Assembly: GCA_036874045.1 (NCBI GenBank)
Contig: CM072339.1
Coordinates: 16,995,501-17,059,500, forward strand
From: Cymodocea nodosa
Lineage: Eukaryota > Streptophyta > Magnoliopsida > Alismatales > Cymodoceaceae
Reading direction: 5' to 3'
DNA: 64,000 nt
Part shown: positions 43,605 to 55,600 of the stretch, piece after piece
Layout of the letters: each line of letters begins with the position of its first letter
How positions within the stretch are numbered: the first letter of the stretch is position 1
The notes under the pieces: model-generated
What the model saw: the letters and a program-made list of their open reading frames with translations, nothing else
What the model was told of the DNA's origin: nothing
Databases searched by the model: none
Translations under genes and position numbers: made by a program

Positions 43605-45541
43605 TGTTTAGAATGAAAAAGTGCATATTATTAACGGTTAAATGACGGTTAATTGCATAATATTTAGCTTATCATATGAGAATTAAGTCATTATGTAATA
43701 ATTGCACTGTTATATGCTTTAATTAAAGAATCTGCTTAATTTTGGGGAATTAATGTTAATTTAGTACATTTCTGAACTGTCGGTAAGTTGCAGGCTGTGA
43801 AATTCTTAAGTATCCGAATTTTCTGATATTTCAGACAGTTATGTTTAACAGACCGAGCATGTCGGATAGTTATGTTTAAATTGCCGAACAGTTATGTTTT
43901 AAAAGAATATTTTATTATTTCCTGAAGTACACGTGTCAAAATCATAATGCATGACTTAAGTGAACTTTCGGTGAGTTATCTATAACTATCCGAAATTGCA
44001 GTTGGGCATTGGACAGTTATATGTGTAACTCTCCGAAATCTCTTTTTATTTATAAAATAGCTGTGGACACGTGTCATGTTCTGGTAAAGTGACTTAAGTG
44101 GATTTTCGGTGAGTTATTTGTAACTATCCGGAATGCACCTAAGCATTGGATAGTTAAATTTATGCACATGTTTTATAGTTAAATCAACGAAGAAAGTCCG
44201 TTGAGTTATCTGTAACTCCACGAACTATTTATTTTCTAATATGCCACTATAGCGGTTGCAGAAACAGGACAGTTGGAAGAAAAACCACAATTGCACGTAT
44301 CATGTAGGGAGAAGAAAGCATCGCCGTTGATATGAATGAAGGAAATCCAATCGACCATTCAAGTAGAAGCAGTTACTACTAAAGAAATATAAAAGAAAAG
44401 AAGAAAAGGGTGTGATCAATGGACGACCAATGTATACAGAGGAGGAGCACCGAGCTTTCTATAGACAGTATCGGCAATTCTCCAAAGTATCACACCAACC
44501 ATCGCTACCACCACCATAATCACCAACCATCGAAGGTCTATGAGAATACTTTCTTGATGTCGAGTAGATTCCGAGTCAAACACAGTGCCTGACAACCATT
44601 GTAAGGAGTGATCGCATCGCGGGAAGGGAAGCCATTTTCACCAAGCGCCGACTCATATTTCAGGAGATCATAAAGCTTTTAGCGTTGGCTTCGGGTTGAT
44701 GCTTGTATGCTGAAGAGGAGATCATCATGCAATTCTGGACTCGCGATTCTATAGGGAGAAGAGACAGAATTGTAAGTGGTTTAATTTTCAGTGGTATAAT
44801 CGTGTTGCAAGTAGTGACAGAAGTATTTACTATCGAGTGAGATTACTTTACATTTCACCTTTCGCCCATTTCCATGTTCATATTAAAACAAAAATACCAA
44901 AAACAATTTATCTGTGTTTGTATGTTGAATTTGAGTGTTGTGATTGTTTTATGTTTGTTTTAGTTTTACAGTTTACTGAAATTGGTTTGTTCAAAAAAAA
45001 CTTAAAGATTTTAATGGTTACTGTTTGAATTATCTGAATGTTAGTATGCTTAATGATAAATCCAGTGTTTACTAACATTAAAGAGCTTAATTGATGTTAT
45101 TTACAATCTGTGGAATCGCCCAATGGTTGGCCAAATTCCTTTGTAAATAATAGTATTTAAAAAGAAAAGACAAGCTCGTGGAGTTAACTTAAGTCCACGA
45201 GGTTAGTCCGTTGAGTTAGCCATAACTCAATGAACTTTGTCTGTTGAGTTAACTGTAATTCAACGGAGGGCTTATTGAAAATACAAATTTGATTGTTAAC
45301 AAACGAACAGTTCTCAGTTCTTAAGCAATTCCCTGTGGAATCGACCTGTACTTGCACACTGATACAATAGACATTGTGCACTTGTAGTTAAAGTACAAAT
45401 TGAAATTAATATCTAAATTGTATTAAAGGTTGTTTGTTTACTTGTAAAAGAACAAGAATAGGCATAAAGCTAAATTAACTAAGTAAAAACAGAAGTAACA
45501 AATCAAAGTTTTTCTGGTGTCATGCTAGGAAAATCCAAACA
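43605..45541 (+). repeat. GYP-1b 3' LTR
   Basis: About 1937 bp beginning TGTTTAGAATG and colinear with the GYP-1 LTRs, including CCGTTGAGTTA/TAACTCCACG (about 44,197-44,222) and the TATA region near 44,387. Near 45,510-45,541 the internal primer-site-like block is shortened by a deletion relative to the other copies. The right edge is approximate by 1-3 bases because the left end of this element is lost and no target duplication can be paired. Confidence 0.88.
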
Positions 45542-45543
45542 AG

Positions 45544-45951
45544 TGTCAATTATTGGGAAATAATTTAGTGTCATGGTTTAGTAAAAAGCAAAACTTTGTA
45601 GCACTTTCAATCATTGAAGCTGAATATGTTGCTGCTGCATTGTGTTGCACTCAGATTTTGTGAATAAGGCAAACTTTAGAGGACTTTGAATTATCTTATG
45701 ATACAACTAAGATTTATTGTGACAATAGTTCTATAATAAATCTTTCCAAAAATCCTATATTGCATTCTAGAGCAAAGCATATAAAGGTTAGACATCATTT
45801 TCTAAGAGATAATGTAATTAAGGGAAAAATTAAATTAGGATTTGTGTCTAGTAAAAATCAATTAGCTGATATTTTTACAAAACCTCTAGATGAAACTTCT
45901 TTCTGCAATATAAGATTAAATTTAGGTATTTGTAGGCTATGTGATGTGTAA
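45544..45951 (+). pseudogene. pol: COP-C RNase H C-terminal part
   Basis: Reads CQLLGNNLVSWFSKKQNF, then EAEYVAAALCCTQIL, one stop (TGA, about 45,661), IYCDNSSIINLSKNP, HSRAKHIKVRHHFLRD, KNQLADIFTKPLDETSF and NLGICRLCDV with its natural stop at 45949-45951. The DNS motif of the RNase H active site is kept. Everything upstream was separated by the GYP-1b insertion or lost. Very close to the COP-B copy. Confidence 0.88.
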
Positions 45952-47545
45952 AATGCTTAAACTCCACAAAAAGATAAATTTTGCTAATGATGTTGTTTAC
46001 CTCATAGATATTATATACTTATTATAAATATCTGAGTAATATCTAATCTGCTACATAAGATACTATGTGTTTATTATAAAATTATAGTAGTATCTTATTG
46101 ATTTTACATATTTTATCAATTTTAATGGTTTTCAAAATTTTAAGTGAAAGTATCAATGAAAAACATTAAATTCCTTTGAAATCCTAAAATTTTGATTAAG
46201 TGATTTTCGTTGGATCTATGAATGTGCATATGATCAAGAATGAGTTTGACTTGATTGATTAAACTTGTAGAATAATTTATTTGTAAATCTTCTTAACTAC
46301 TAATCCAAAGTATGAGCTTATTGAAACTGATTCATATTTTCAGTAAAATCATAGACATAAAAATTGTACGAGATTTGTGTTTTATTACATCTGTATTAAT
46401 GGAATACATATATATTGTGTATAAAATGAAAATTTCTTATAAAGTGAAAATCTTTGAGAGTTTATTGATCAATTTGATCACGAGCCTTTTGTACTTAAGC
46501 AAATAGGTATGTAAGGATTGTTGTTTTGAAAAATGACTCTTTAAATCTGGCAACCTAAGGTCCTGATCAGACTTGGGATTGTTGACTGAAAGCTCATTAC
46601 ACGGGTACATTAGAAAGCTCTTGTATGATTCAAGCTTTTCAAACTAACTTTTAAAGAAAATTATCAATATTTACTATTTTGAAAAGATAAAAGTTGTTTC
46701 ATTAACTACAGATATCTTTGAATTGATTATAGTTTCTACCAATATGACTGCTGATTTATTGAATCAACATTAGTACTTTTGGAAATGTTTATTTGAGGTA
46801 CATTCTTTTATTCTCCTTGAGTTAATCATATTAAGTTTAAAGTTATGTTTTGATTCATATACGAATGAAGTTGATTCTTGAAATCATTTTTTATGAATTC
46901 AAGATGACAGAAATCTTCTAAAAAGAAAATTTAAAGTATAGTTATAATTAACATCTATTTTATACAATATATTTTGTATGTTATTGAATATATTTGAAGT
47001 ATATTTGTAGGGGGAGGATTTACAATGTCCAAAACATATTAATATAATTCAGAATATAAATCTTGGTTAATCTGATTTTAGTCCTCTTAAGATCTTGATG
47101 AAACAATTTAAAAGACAAACAAACTATTTTAGATTCATAAAAAAAAGAATATTAGAATAGTTTACAATGTTCTCAAGATAATGTTATATATGTTAATTTT
47201 AGCTTGTTTGTTGTCTTCGGAAGGTTTCAATAGAAAGCATCCAAAACTTGTTTTTGGTAAAGTATACTAACTGAACGTTATGTTACATAAGGTAACATGT
47301 AAAACTACATCTAGACAGCATTTTACTCATTAGGTTAGTTAATTCAACGAGTTATGCTTAAATATTTTGGGTACCTTGATTAAATAAACTATATTCAATA
47401 TTCATTTAAAATCCAAACCCAACTACTATACACGTTGAGTTAGTCACCTAAAACCCTATTTAAACACTTATTACACGGGCACTTAGGTTATCCATAAACT
47501 TTGTCTGAAAATCTTTCCCACTTGTTGCTATTACATCCTGCGACG
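45952..47545 (+). other. COP-C spacer with gypsy/copia shared module
   Basis: No gene seen. 46,030-47,030 is homologous to the GYP-1 module 26,640-27,660, with the conserved hairpin at 46551-46581. A GTAGGGGGAGG run lies at about 47,008-47,018. Boxes AATTCAACGAGTTA (about 47,350) and ACGTTGAGTTA (about 47,428) precede the accessory ORF, as in GYP-1. The 64-codon frame 46312-46506 is not conserved among copies. Confidence 0.75.
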
Positions 47546-49109
47546 ATAGTCTCTAAGTTCTACAAATGTTGTGGTAGAGGAAAAGGCAAAGGTAGAGGAG
47601 ATGGAAAAGGAAAAGAAATAGACAATGATGAAGTTCCATGAGCTTGGTTTAAAAAATTACTTCAAGTGGACAAAAGGTTAGCAAAAATTTATAATAAATA
47701 CTTCTTTCCTGAAGGAATACTGAATGAAGTTAGACTTGAACTTCATAACACTAATGAAAGTATTAAATACATGGGTATTCAAAGCAAGTTTGATAAGGAA
47801 TACAGAATGAAATGTGTCGAAATTGCATTTTTGGAACAGTATGCACAATATATGGAAAAAGGTGTAGGTTCATCAAATAGAATTCCTCAAACCCCTATCA
47901 GTGGTACACGACTACAACCATTTGAGGAAGAACATGAATCTGCTATTCCTACTCCTTTGTATTCAAAAGAAAAACAAACAAATGTTGTTGTGGATAAAAG
48001 AAAAGATGAAGGTCTTTGAAAGGCAGTAGCAATAGAAGTGCCTTAGAAGAATTGAACCAGAAAACTTTTATGGAACAATTTCAAAAGTGTTGAGTATTTT
48101 GTTTTAATGATGTGTGCTGAATGAAAATAATCATATTTGCTCAATTACTATTGCTTATGAAAAGAAATGAAAATCATCAATTAATACAAAAAAAGCTTAC
48201 TGACATAAATACTTGTCTATATTGGATCTGAAATTACACTAAGTTAATACCTAGTCGTTTCATTGCATTAATTTCTCATTTAACTAAACGTTAAGTTAAC
48301 GTGTGTTTTTATTGAAAAGCATGATATGTTTTAAAGTTATATCTTTTGTATCATGAACAGTGCACGCTTAGACAACTCGTTAAGTTAGAGTGTTATTTGT
48401 ATAGAGGTCACGTGAGAACTCGTTAAGTTAGAGGCTTAAAGGTTAAAATATGTCACGTGAGAACTCGTTAAGTTAGTGAGTAAAAGAAGAGACGAACTCG
48501 TTAAGTTAGTGTTATACACGTGGTGAAATTATAAGTTATGAATGTTATATTGTATCATGTGAGGTACACATGTTTAACTCATTAAGTTAGCATAACTAAA
48601 CGCCTTGAGTTGCTATATTGAACACTAAAGCAACACGTTAGGTTAGAGTTATAAACTTAAGTTGTTATTTTTGCACGTGGTAAAATTCTTAATATAAAAA
48701 CATTTGTATATTACTAGTTCGTTGAGTTATCGTAACACAACGGAGATGGTTCGTTGAGTTAGCATAACACAATGGACTTAGTTCGTTAAGTTAGCTAGAG
48801 TACTTGTCACGTGAAATGGCACATGAGGAACTCGTTAAGCTAGAAACGTTAAGTTATATATATACTTGTGTTACTCGTTTAGTTAACATTAAAGTAACAA
48901 TTACTTATTACACTGATGAAAAATTTTGGACGAGAAAGTTTATTTTACAGGAAATTTTTCAGAGATCCAAGACTGATGATTAAAGAAAATTCGAAATGTA
49001 AACGTGGGTTAGAACGTGTGTGTTTCGATGAAGGAAAAAGAAAAGACGTGGAGAAGTGGAAAACTAGTAGTGATTAAATGTGGAGGATATGCATGAAATG
49101 AAGATACAG

Positions 49110-49118
49110 TATAAAAGG
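49110..49118 (+). promoter_or_regulatory. COP-C-family LTR TATA box
   Basis: TATAAAAGG about 1 kb into the LTR, downstream of the CACGTG/GTTAAGTTAG array. In the 51932 copy the site is degraded to TATAAGAGG (about 53,061). Confidence 0.55.
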
Positions 49119-49133
49119 CATAGAGTTCTCGTT

Positions 49134-49217
49134 GATCAAACTATCCTTACACATAAAACGAAAAATATTTTCAAGGATCAAACTATCCCTACACATCAAA
49201 CGAAAAATCTTTTCAAG
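49134..49217 (+). repeat. 42-bp tandem repeat in the solo COP-C LTR
   Basis: Two units start GATCAAACTATCC at 49134 and 49176; a third GATCAAA begins at 49218. The sister LTR at 51932-53581 has a single unit near 53,093, so the duplication is copy-specific. Confidence 0.85.
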
Positions 49218-51397
49218 GATCAAAAACACCTCTTTGAGGAAAAGCTCTCAGGTAGAAGAAAGTTCAATGAAGCATAAAAATGTAAGATTTACGTCACTAA
49301 AGATTTGAAGTATCAAAAGAACGTAAATTCGGTGAAGCATAGAAAGACAAGATATTCGTCACTGAAGAAGAAATAAAAGAAGAAGAAGAAAGATCTCAAA
49401 CAGGGAGAAATGTTTTAAATTCCGTAAATTAGTTTTCTCTATTTGTAGTTATGAAATTGTTTAGATGATACATGGTATCGATAGATAATTGCATCTACAA
49501 TTTCTGAGGAGAATTGAATTGTATATTGTAATTGAAACCTTGAATAAAAATGATTTTATGAGAATAGTGTCTCTACTTGTTTTTAAGTATGAAGTTTCAA
49601 TTATAATCAGAAAAAGTTGAAAAACACAATTCACCCCCCTCTAGTGTAGCCATACGATCCTACAAAAAGAAATAGCAATACTTGAAGATGAAAGACTGAC
49701 TTGTTATAGAAGAAGAAAAATCAGGAAAATTATGTCTAAGAAAACAAAGTCTACAGGAAAAGAAAAATCAAATAAGCATTTATTTCCAAAGGACAATGTA
49801 TGTCTAGACATTGTTCCTTATAGTGCATCTGATAAACTCATCAGTTCCGAGCATACTAAAACTAATGAAGATAATGAGACTTTATTTTCTCTTGCTAGAA
49901 AACTTGAAAAGAAATCCAAGTCAAATATTAGTTCAAGTTTTTCTATTGGTTCAAGCCCTGATGATGCAGAAATTGAACAATCAAAGCATCAGGCAACTGA
50001 CATATAATAAGTTATTGCAGATATAATTGAAAATGTTGAGGTAGTAACTAGTTCACAGGCTGAATTGTCTGAGTAGCGGATATTGAAAAAGTTAAAACTC
50101 TAGAAGATCTTAATGTCAATCAGCCTTCTTCAAAATCTATAGAAGCAGAATCTAAGAATTCACAACATGTATCAATGGAGATATCTATTGAACAAAATGA
50201 ATAATTACAAACAAATACATTGGTTGTAGAATTTATGGAGAAATTGAATTCTGAACATTCTATAGAGACTGAACTAATGAATGTAGAGCATATTGAAGAT
50301 GTTCCTTACACTATTGAAGCTAGAGAATCAAGCTTACATACGTAGCTTCAAGAAAATAATTTCTTAGAGGAACAACATGACATTCATTTTGAAGAAGAGG
50401 TTCCTGAAGATGAATTAAATTTTGAATCAAGGCTTCAGGTATCGCCTTCTTTGTATAATGTATTACACATTCATGGTAATTCAATTCATTTTAGATCTAA
50501 GGAAATATTGCAGAAATACAAAAATCTGATTACATGTCAGATTCTACATGCTCGTCCAATAAAGTTTAGAAATTTAATGGAAATAAGATATCTATTTGAG
50601 TTTCAAGGCCTAATTCAATTCTTGCCAGTTGAAACAAAATGAAAACAATATAAAGAGCTTATTGCAGCATTTTATAGTAATCTGGTCAAAAATGACAATA
50701 TACTGTAAACTCAAATACATTAACAAGAGTTCACATTTTCTCCTGAATTAATTTTTGAAGTTTGGGATTAAAAAATGAAGGTATTGTTGTTACAAATAGA
50801 TTTGACATGATCAGATAGCTAGAATGGGACATTCACTCGCTATTAAAGATTCCAGATGTATATAGTGAAATGAGGTTAATGGAAAATCTGAATGTAGAGG
50901 TAAGGTTTATTGCAAATATCCTACATGCCAATTTATTTCAGAGAGTCAGACACAATCTAGAAGTTAGCATAAGTTGTTTATATGCAACTTATGGCCTCCT
51001 AAACAGAATTCAAATCCATTGGTTTGATGTTTTCATTTCTCAACTATAGCATATGAGTTCAAAGTTATTTTTTGGTGATGCTGTATGTAGACTCCTTGCA
51101 AATCAATTAAATTTATCCGACTAGCCCTTTGAAACTAAAGGCATGAGAGCTTTTAGTGTAAAAGATTTGCAAAGATTCTAGGCCATGCATCAACCTCAAC
51201 CTCATCAACAACAACAACCAGAATGTACAAAACAAATACAATCACCTATATAGCCAAGTTATTCAGTTTGAGTAGAACAGCAACCCCAGCTACCTCCTTC
51301 CCTAGATGATGTGCTTAACGAAATTAGAAATGATATTAGGCATCTAGGAGATAAAATATGTAATGCTATAAGTGATATACTTAGGAGGAATAGATAA

Positions 51398-51931
51398 ATG
51401 TCTGTTTACTTGTTTCTAAATACAAAATGTAATGTTTGTATTTATTGTTTGATTATTTGAACAATACATTTTTCTATAATTGATTCAATTCTTATTTATG
51501 TTTACAAAAAGTTTAGCTGTAAATATATCTCTCGATTTATATACTATGTAATCATCTTTTTGATTAATGACAAAAAGGGGGAGAGATGTTATAAATTTAA
51601 AAGAAGAAGATGATTATAATTTTAATTGCATATATTATAAAGGGAGATGATATTTAAGTGGTTATTGTAATCTGACAAATGATAATGTAATCTGAAAGAT
51701 AATTATATGGTTATTAAAATTTGAAAGATACTTATGTAATTATTGACATCTGAAAGTTTTATTTCTAAGAGGTGAATTTTACATAAACAATAGAAATAAG
51801 CTTAAGTGAACTTAAGTCAACAAACTTGTTTGTTGAATTACAAATTAACCCAACGAAGGTGCTTTGTTGAGTTATATATATATTTCATAATTGATTTAAT
51901 ATGGTTTTGTCATTATCAAAAAGGGGGAGAT
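51398..51931 (+). other. COP-C 3' untranslated region with polypurine tracts
   Basis: No gene. Two AAAAAGGGGGAGA tracts lie at about 51,572-51,585 and 51,918-51,930; the second abuts the LTR. The first ~90 bp resemble the start of GYP-1 spacer 2. AACTCAAC-type boxes occur near 51,830-51,870. Confidence 0.8.
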
Positions 51932-53581
51932 TGTTGAGTATTTTATTTTGATGATATGTGCTGAATGAAAATAATCATATTTGCTCAATTACTATTACTT
52001 GTGAAAGGAAATTAAGAACATCAATTAATACAGAAAAAGTTTACAGATATAAATACTTGTTTGTATTGGATCTGAAATTATACTAAGTTAAATAACTAGT
52101 CATTTCATTGCAGTAATTTCTCATTTAACTAAACGTTAAGTTAACGTGTGTTTGTATTGAAAAGCATGATATGTTTTAAAGTTATATTTTCTGTATCATG
52201 AACAATACATGTTTAGATAACTCATTAAGTTAGAGTGTTATTTGTATAGAGGTCACATGAGAACTTGTTAAGTTAGAGGCTTAAAGGTTAAAATAGGTCA
52301 CGTGAAAACTCGTTAAGTTAATGAATAAAAGAAGAGACAAACTCGTTAAGTTAGTGTTGTACACATGGTGAAATTAAAGGTTACGAATGTTATATTGTAT
52401 CACGTGAGTTGCACATGTTTAACTCGTTAAGTTAATATAATTAAACGCATTGAGTTGCTATATTGAATACTAAGGCAATGTGTTAGGTTAGCGTTATAAA
52501 CTTAAGTTGTTATTATTACACATGGCAAAATTCTCATTATAAAAACATTTGTTTTTCTAGAATGGTGAGTTATCAAATTTTCGGATACTGAGAAAACTTA
52601 ACTATTCGATACTTAAACTATTTTCGGTGAGTTAGCATTTAACCTTCTAAAAGAAATGTTAAGCTAGTTCGTTGAGTTATCGTAACACCACAAAGCTAGT
52701 TCATTGAGTTAGCGTAACACCACAGACTTAGTTCGATGAGTTAGCTACAGTACTTGTCACGTGAGTTGTCACATGAGGAACTCGTTAAGTTAGAAACGTT
52801 AAGTTATATATCTACTTGTTTTACTCGTTTAGTTAACATTAAAGTAACGACTTCTTATTATACTTGATGAAAAATTTTGGACGAGAAAGTTTATTTTGTA
52901 GGAAAATTTTCAGAGATCCAGGATTGATGATTAAAGAAAATTCGAAATGTAAATGTGGGTCAGAACGTGTGTATTTTAATGAAGAAAAAAGAGAAGACGT
53001 GAAGAAGTGGAAAACTGGTAGTGATTAAACGTGGAGGATATGCAAGAAATGAAGATACAATATAAGAGGCATAAAATTCTCATTGATCAGTCATCCTTGC
53101 ACACCAAACGAAAAATCTTTCAGGGATCAAAAACACCTCTTCGGGGAAAAGCTCTTAAATGGAAGAAAATTCAGTAAAGTAGAAAATGTCAGATTTATGT
53201 CACTGAAGATCTGAAGTATCAGGAGAAAGCAAATTCGGTGAAGTAGAGAAGGACAAGATATTCGTCATTGAAGAATTGCTGAAGAAGAAAAAAGAAGAAG
53301 AAGAAGAAAGATCTCAAATAGGGAGAAATATTTTAAATTCTGCAAATTAGTTTTCTCTGTTTGTAGTTATGAAATTGTATAGATGAAACATAGTATCGAT
53401 ATATAATTGCATCTACAATTTCTAAGGAGAATTGACTTGTATATTGTAATTGAAACCTTGAATAAAAATGATTTTATGAAAATAGTGGTTCGACTTGTTT
53501 TTACTTTTGAAGTTTCAATTATAATCAAAAATGTTGAAAAACACAATTCACCCCCCTCTTGTGTAGCCATACGATCCTACA
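51932..53581 (+). repeat. COP-C 3' LTR
   Basis: 1650 bp, TGTTGAGTATTTT to GATCCTACA, with the C-run CACCCCCCTC near the end. It has the same CACGTG / CTCGTTAAGTTA array as the solo copy (52,210-52,440) plus an insertion carrying TTTTCGGATA/TTTTCGGTGAGTTA motifs (52,565-52,660). Confidence 0.92.
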
Positions 53582-54385
53582 ACTTAATATGATTAAAATA
53601 AGAAGAATAATGAAGTGTATCTCAAATAAACAACCTCAAAAGTCTAATTTTGATTCAACATCAGTAGTCATAAAGGTAAAAATCATATTCGATTCAAAGA
53701 TATCTATATTTTTAATGAAACACTTTCATCTTTTGAAAACAATATATGTATATTTTTCTTACTTTAAAAGTTAATTTGAAAAACTTGAATCATACAAGAG
53801 CTTTCTAGTGTACCCATGTATCGAGCTTTCAATCAACAATCCCAAGTCTAATTAGAACCTTAGGCTGCTTGATTTAAAGAGTCCTTTTTCAAGTCAACAA
53901 TTCTTTCATATCTATTTACTCAAGTACAAAAGGCTTGTGATCAAACAAATCATTAAACTCTCAAAGCTTTTCACTTTATCATCATTTTTTCTTTTCAACA
54001 TAGTATATATGTATTTCATTAATACAAATTCAATAAAGCAAAAATCTCATATAATCCTGCTTCTATGATCTATTGAAAAATATGAGTCAATATCAATAAG
54101 CTCATACTTTTTACTATAGTTTAATATGATTTACACATAAATCATTCTACAAGTTTAATTAATTAAATTAATTGTATCCTTGATCATATGTAATTCATTC
54201 ACTCTAAAAATCAATAATTCAACTTTTTAGGATTTCAAACGAATTTCTAAGTTTTAGTTAAGCATTCATATTTCCTTTAAAATTGTAAAACTGTTAAACT
54301 TAGAAAACTCAATAAAAACATTAGATAAGATATATAAGATTTGTATTAATAGTAAAGTATTATAGTATCTTATGTAAAATCCTAA
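53582..54385 (-). other. Third minus-strand copy of the copia spacer
   Basis: Non-coding. It aligns with 29,870-30,720 (COP-B spacer) including the conserved hairpin block (about 53,830-53,870 on the complement). It is the flank into which the COP-C 3' end inserted. The small frames here have no motif. Confidence 0.75.
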
Positions 54386-54688
54386 ATATAATTTTTGGAT
54401 AGTTACAGTTGTAAAAAAAATAAAAATTTACTACAATTTCAACTATTGGAAGGTTTTAGATAATTTTTAGATAGTTACAATGAACTTTCAAAAGATTGTA
54501 GCGAAATTCAAAAACTTTATCAGATTCTACAAAAAGTTGCAGAACAATCCTAATTCCTACAAATGACAAGATTAATTCGATTTTTACTCTAATTAGGAGG
54601 TCTATGGATATTCTTACCCTCAACAAATTGAGTCATAAATTCCAAAGAGTTAAATCTTTGTAGGGATTAACCTAGCTCTAATACCAAT
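54386..54688 (-). pseudogene. gag: COP-D gag start and primer site
   Basis: The minus-strand primer site TGGTATTAGAGC is at 54675-54686 (initiator Met tRNA, 11 of 12). ATG at 54636-54634 begins MTQFVEGKNIHRP, matching the COP-A Gag start MAQFAEGQNIHRP. Homology ends after about 15 codons with a stop. 54,386-54,560 is unassigned AT-rich sequence with TTTTGGATAGTTAC-type motifs like those of the LTRs. The rest of the element is absent to the left. Confidence 0.75.
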
Positions 54689-54933
54689 TATTAGGATTAT
54701 ATAGACTTACTAGACGGGGGGTGAATGGTGAGTCTATTATTTTTATAACTAATTTGACTTAATTAAATTTTTATGAATGAGTAAACAATGTGAATTATAA
54801 CAGTTAATGTAGAAGAGATTTAAAGTAAGGAATAAAACACACAAGTAAATTTTTAGGTTGTTTATACCACTAATGACTAGTCTACCCTTAAGAGACAGCT
54901 TGGGCCTCACTTAGTGATCAATCACTTACAACC

Positions 54934-55054
54934 CTTGCTTTTAGGTCAAAGCAAGAACCAATCTCTTAAGCTTTTAGGTTGAAGCTTAACAACCAACACC
55001 TTGAGCTTTCAGGTCGAAGCTCTTAACCAACCTTGAGCTTTTAAGTCGAAACTC
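54934..55054 (-). other. Four-hairpin array in the COP-D LTR
   Basis: On the + strand the arms are 54934-54940/54949-54955, 54966-54973/54982-54989, 55003-55008/55017-55022 and 55035-55040/55049-55054, each around an 8-nt loop. On the transcribed strand the stems are CTTGCTT, TTAAGCTT, GAGCTT and GAGTTT. Relative to COP-A, stem 3 changes a G-C pair to A-T and stem 1 has one G-U pair, so pairing is kept. Confidence 0.75.
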
Positions 55055-55509
55055 ACAAACCAACATTTTGTTCTTCAATTATAGATTTTATGTAGAGAGC
55101 TTTTGACACTTGAATTTGCTTAAGAATTCTTCAATCTTGCACTTGTTGAATCTATGATGTTTCTGCAATTTTTGTGTAGCTTTGTCTATAGGTGTATATG
55201 ATAATCATTGTTCTTCTTCTCTACCTATTGATTATTCTTATACCAAGAGATATAACAATCAAATTTCTTTCAATAGTACTTAGCTTGTTGTACTTGCTAA
55301 TTGATCAATCCCAAATATAGCAAGTTACCATTTAGTGTAACTTTCTTTTAAAACCTTCTAGTTTTATCTATTTTTCAAACTATTTCATTTCAAACCTTCC
55401 GAAAACTTCCTAGAACTATCTGAAGGCTTGAACAGTTATTCCTTTTGTCTTATCACGTGAATCTTTAAGTTCTGCACATGAGATAACTTAGATTTGGCTT
55501 GTTTAGTTT

Positions 55510-55600
55510 GAAACCTTCTGAAATTATCTATCTTTCAAATTGTTTCATTTGAAACCTTCTGAAATTATCTATCTTTCGAATTGTTTCATTTGAAACCTTC
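55510..55600 (-). repeat. 41-bp tandem repeat in the COP-D LTR
   Basis: GAAACCTTCTGAAATT recurs at 55510 and 55551 and, diverging, at 55592, giving two full units with about one mismatch. Confidence 0.8.

Larger units (their letters stand above)
48088..49664 (+). mobile_element. Solo LTR of the COP-C family inside COP-C
   Basis: 1577 bp, TGTTGAGTATTTT to GATCCTACA, with target duplications AAAAG at 48083-48087 and 49665-49669. The intact COP-B homologue confirms the empty site. It contains several ACTCGTTAAGTTAG motifs, three of them close to CACGTG (48,370-48,530), a CGTTGAGTTA/TAACACAACGG palindrome near 48,720, TATA box TATAAAAGG (49110-49118) and a 42-bp tandem repeat (49134-49217). Confidence 0.93.
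47546..51397 (+). pseudogene. COP-C accessory ORF (interrupted by a solo LTR)
   Basis: Homologous start to COP-B, but ATG is changed to ATA at 47546-47548. A Gly/Arg/Lys-rich N-terminus (about 47,565-47,620) is followed by open stretch 47666-48019 (DKRLAKIYNKYFFPEG ... IAFLEQYAQYMEKGVG). The solo LTR 48088-49664 then interrupts the gene. It resumes with 49732-50007 (DNVCLDIVPYSAS ...), an acidic region with several stops, the LFEFQGL domain (50451-50642), RFIANILHANLFQ (about 50,910), a Gln-rich stretch (HQPQPHQQQQP, about 51,187-51,225) and a final coiled coil ending RRNR at 51395-51397. The order matches COP-B and the GYP-1 accessory ORF C-terminus. No envelope-like features (signal peptide, membrane anchor) are visible. 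Function unknown. Confidence 0.75.
45542..53581 (+). mobile_element. COP-C: 5'-truncated Sirevirus-type copia element
   Basis: RNase H end (45544-45951), ~1.6-kb spacer, accessory ORF (about 47546-51397, interrupted by a solo LTR), polypurine tracts and 3' LTR (51932-53581). The left part (5' LTR to most of RT) is missing: GYP-1b sits in the RNase H gene just before the CQLLGNN block. The same gene order on the minus strand in COP-B makes the two elements a very large imperfect inverted repeat around GYP-1b/GYP-2. Confidence 0.9.

Noticed and set aside
47546..51397. Envelope-like gene in COP-C
   Set aside because: Position fits, but no signal peptide, fusion or membrane segment can be seen; left as accessory ORF of unknown function.
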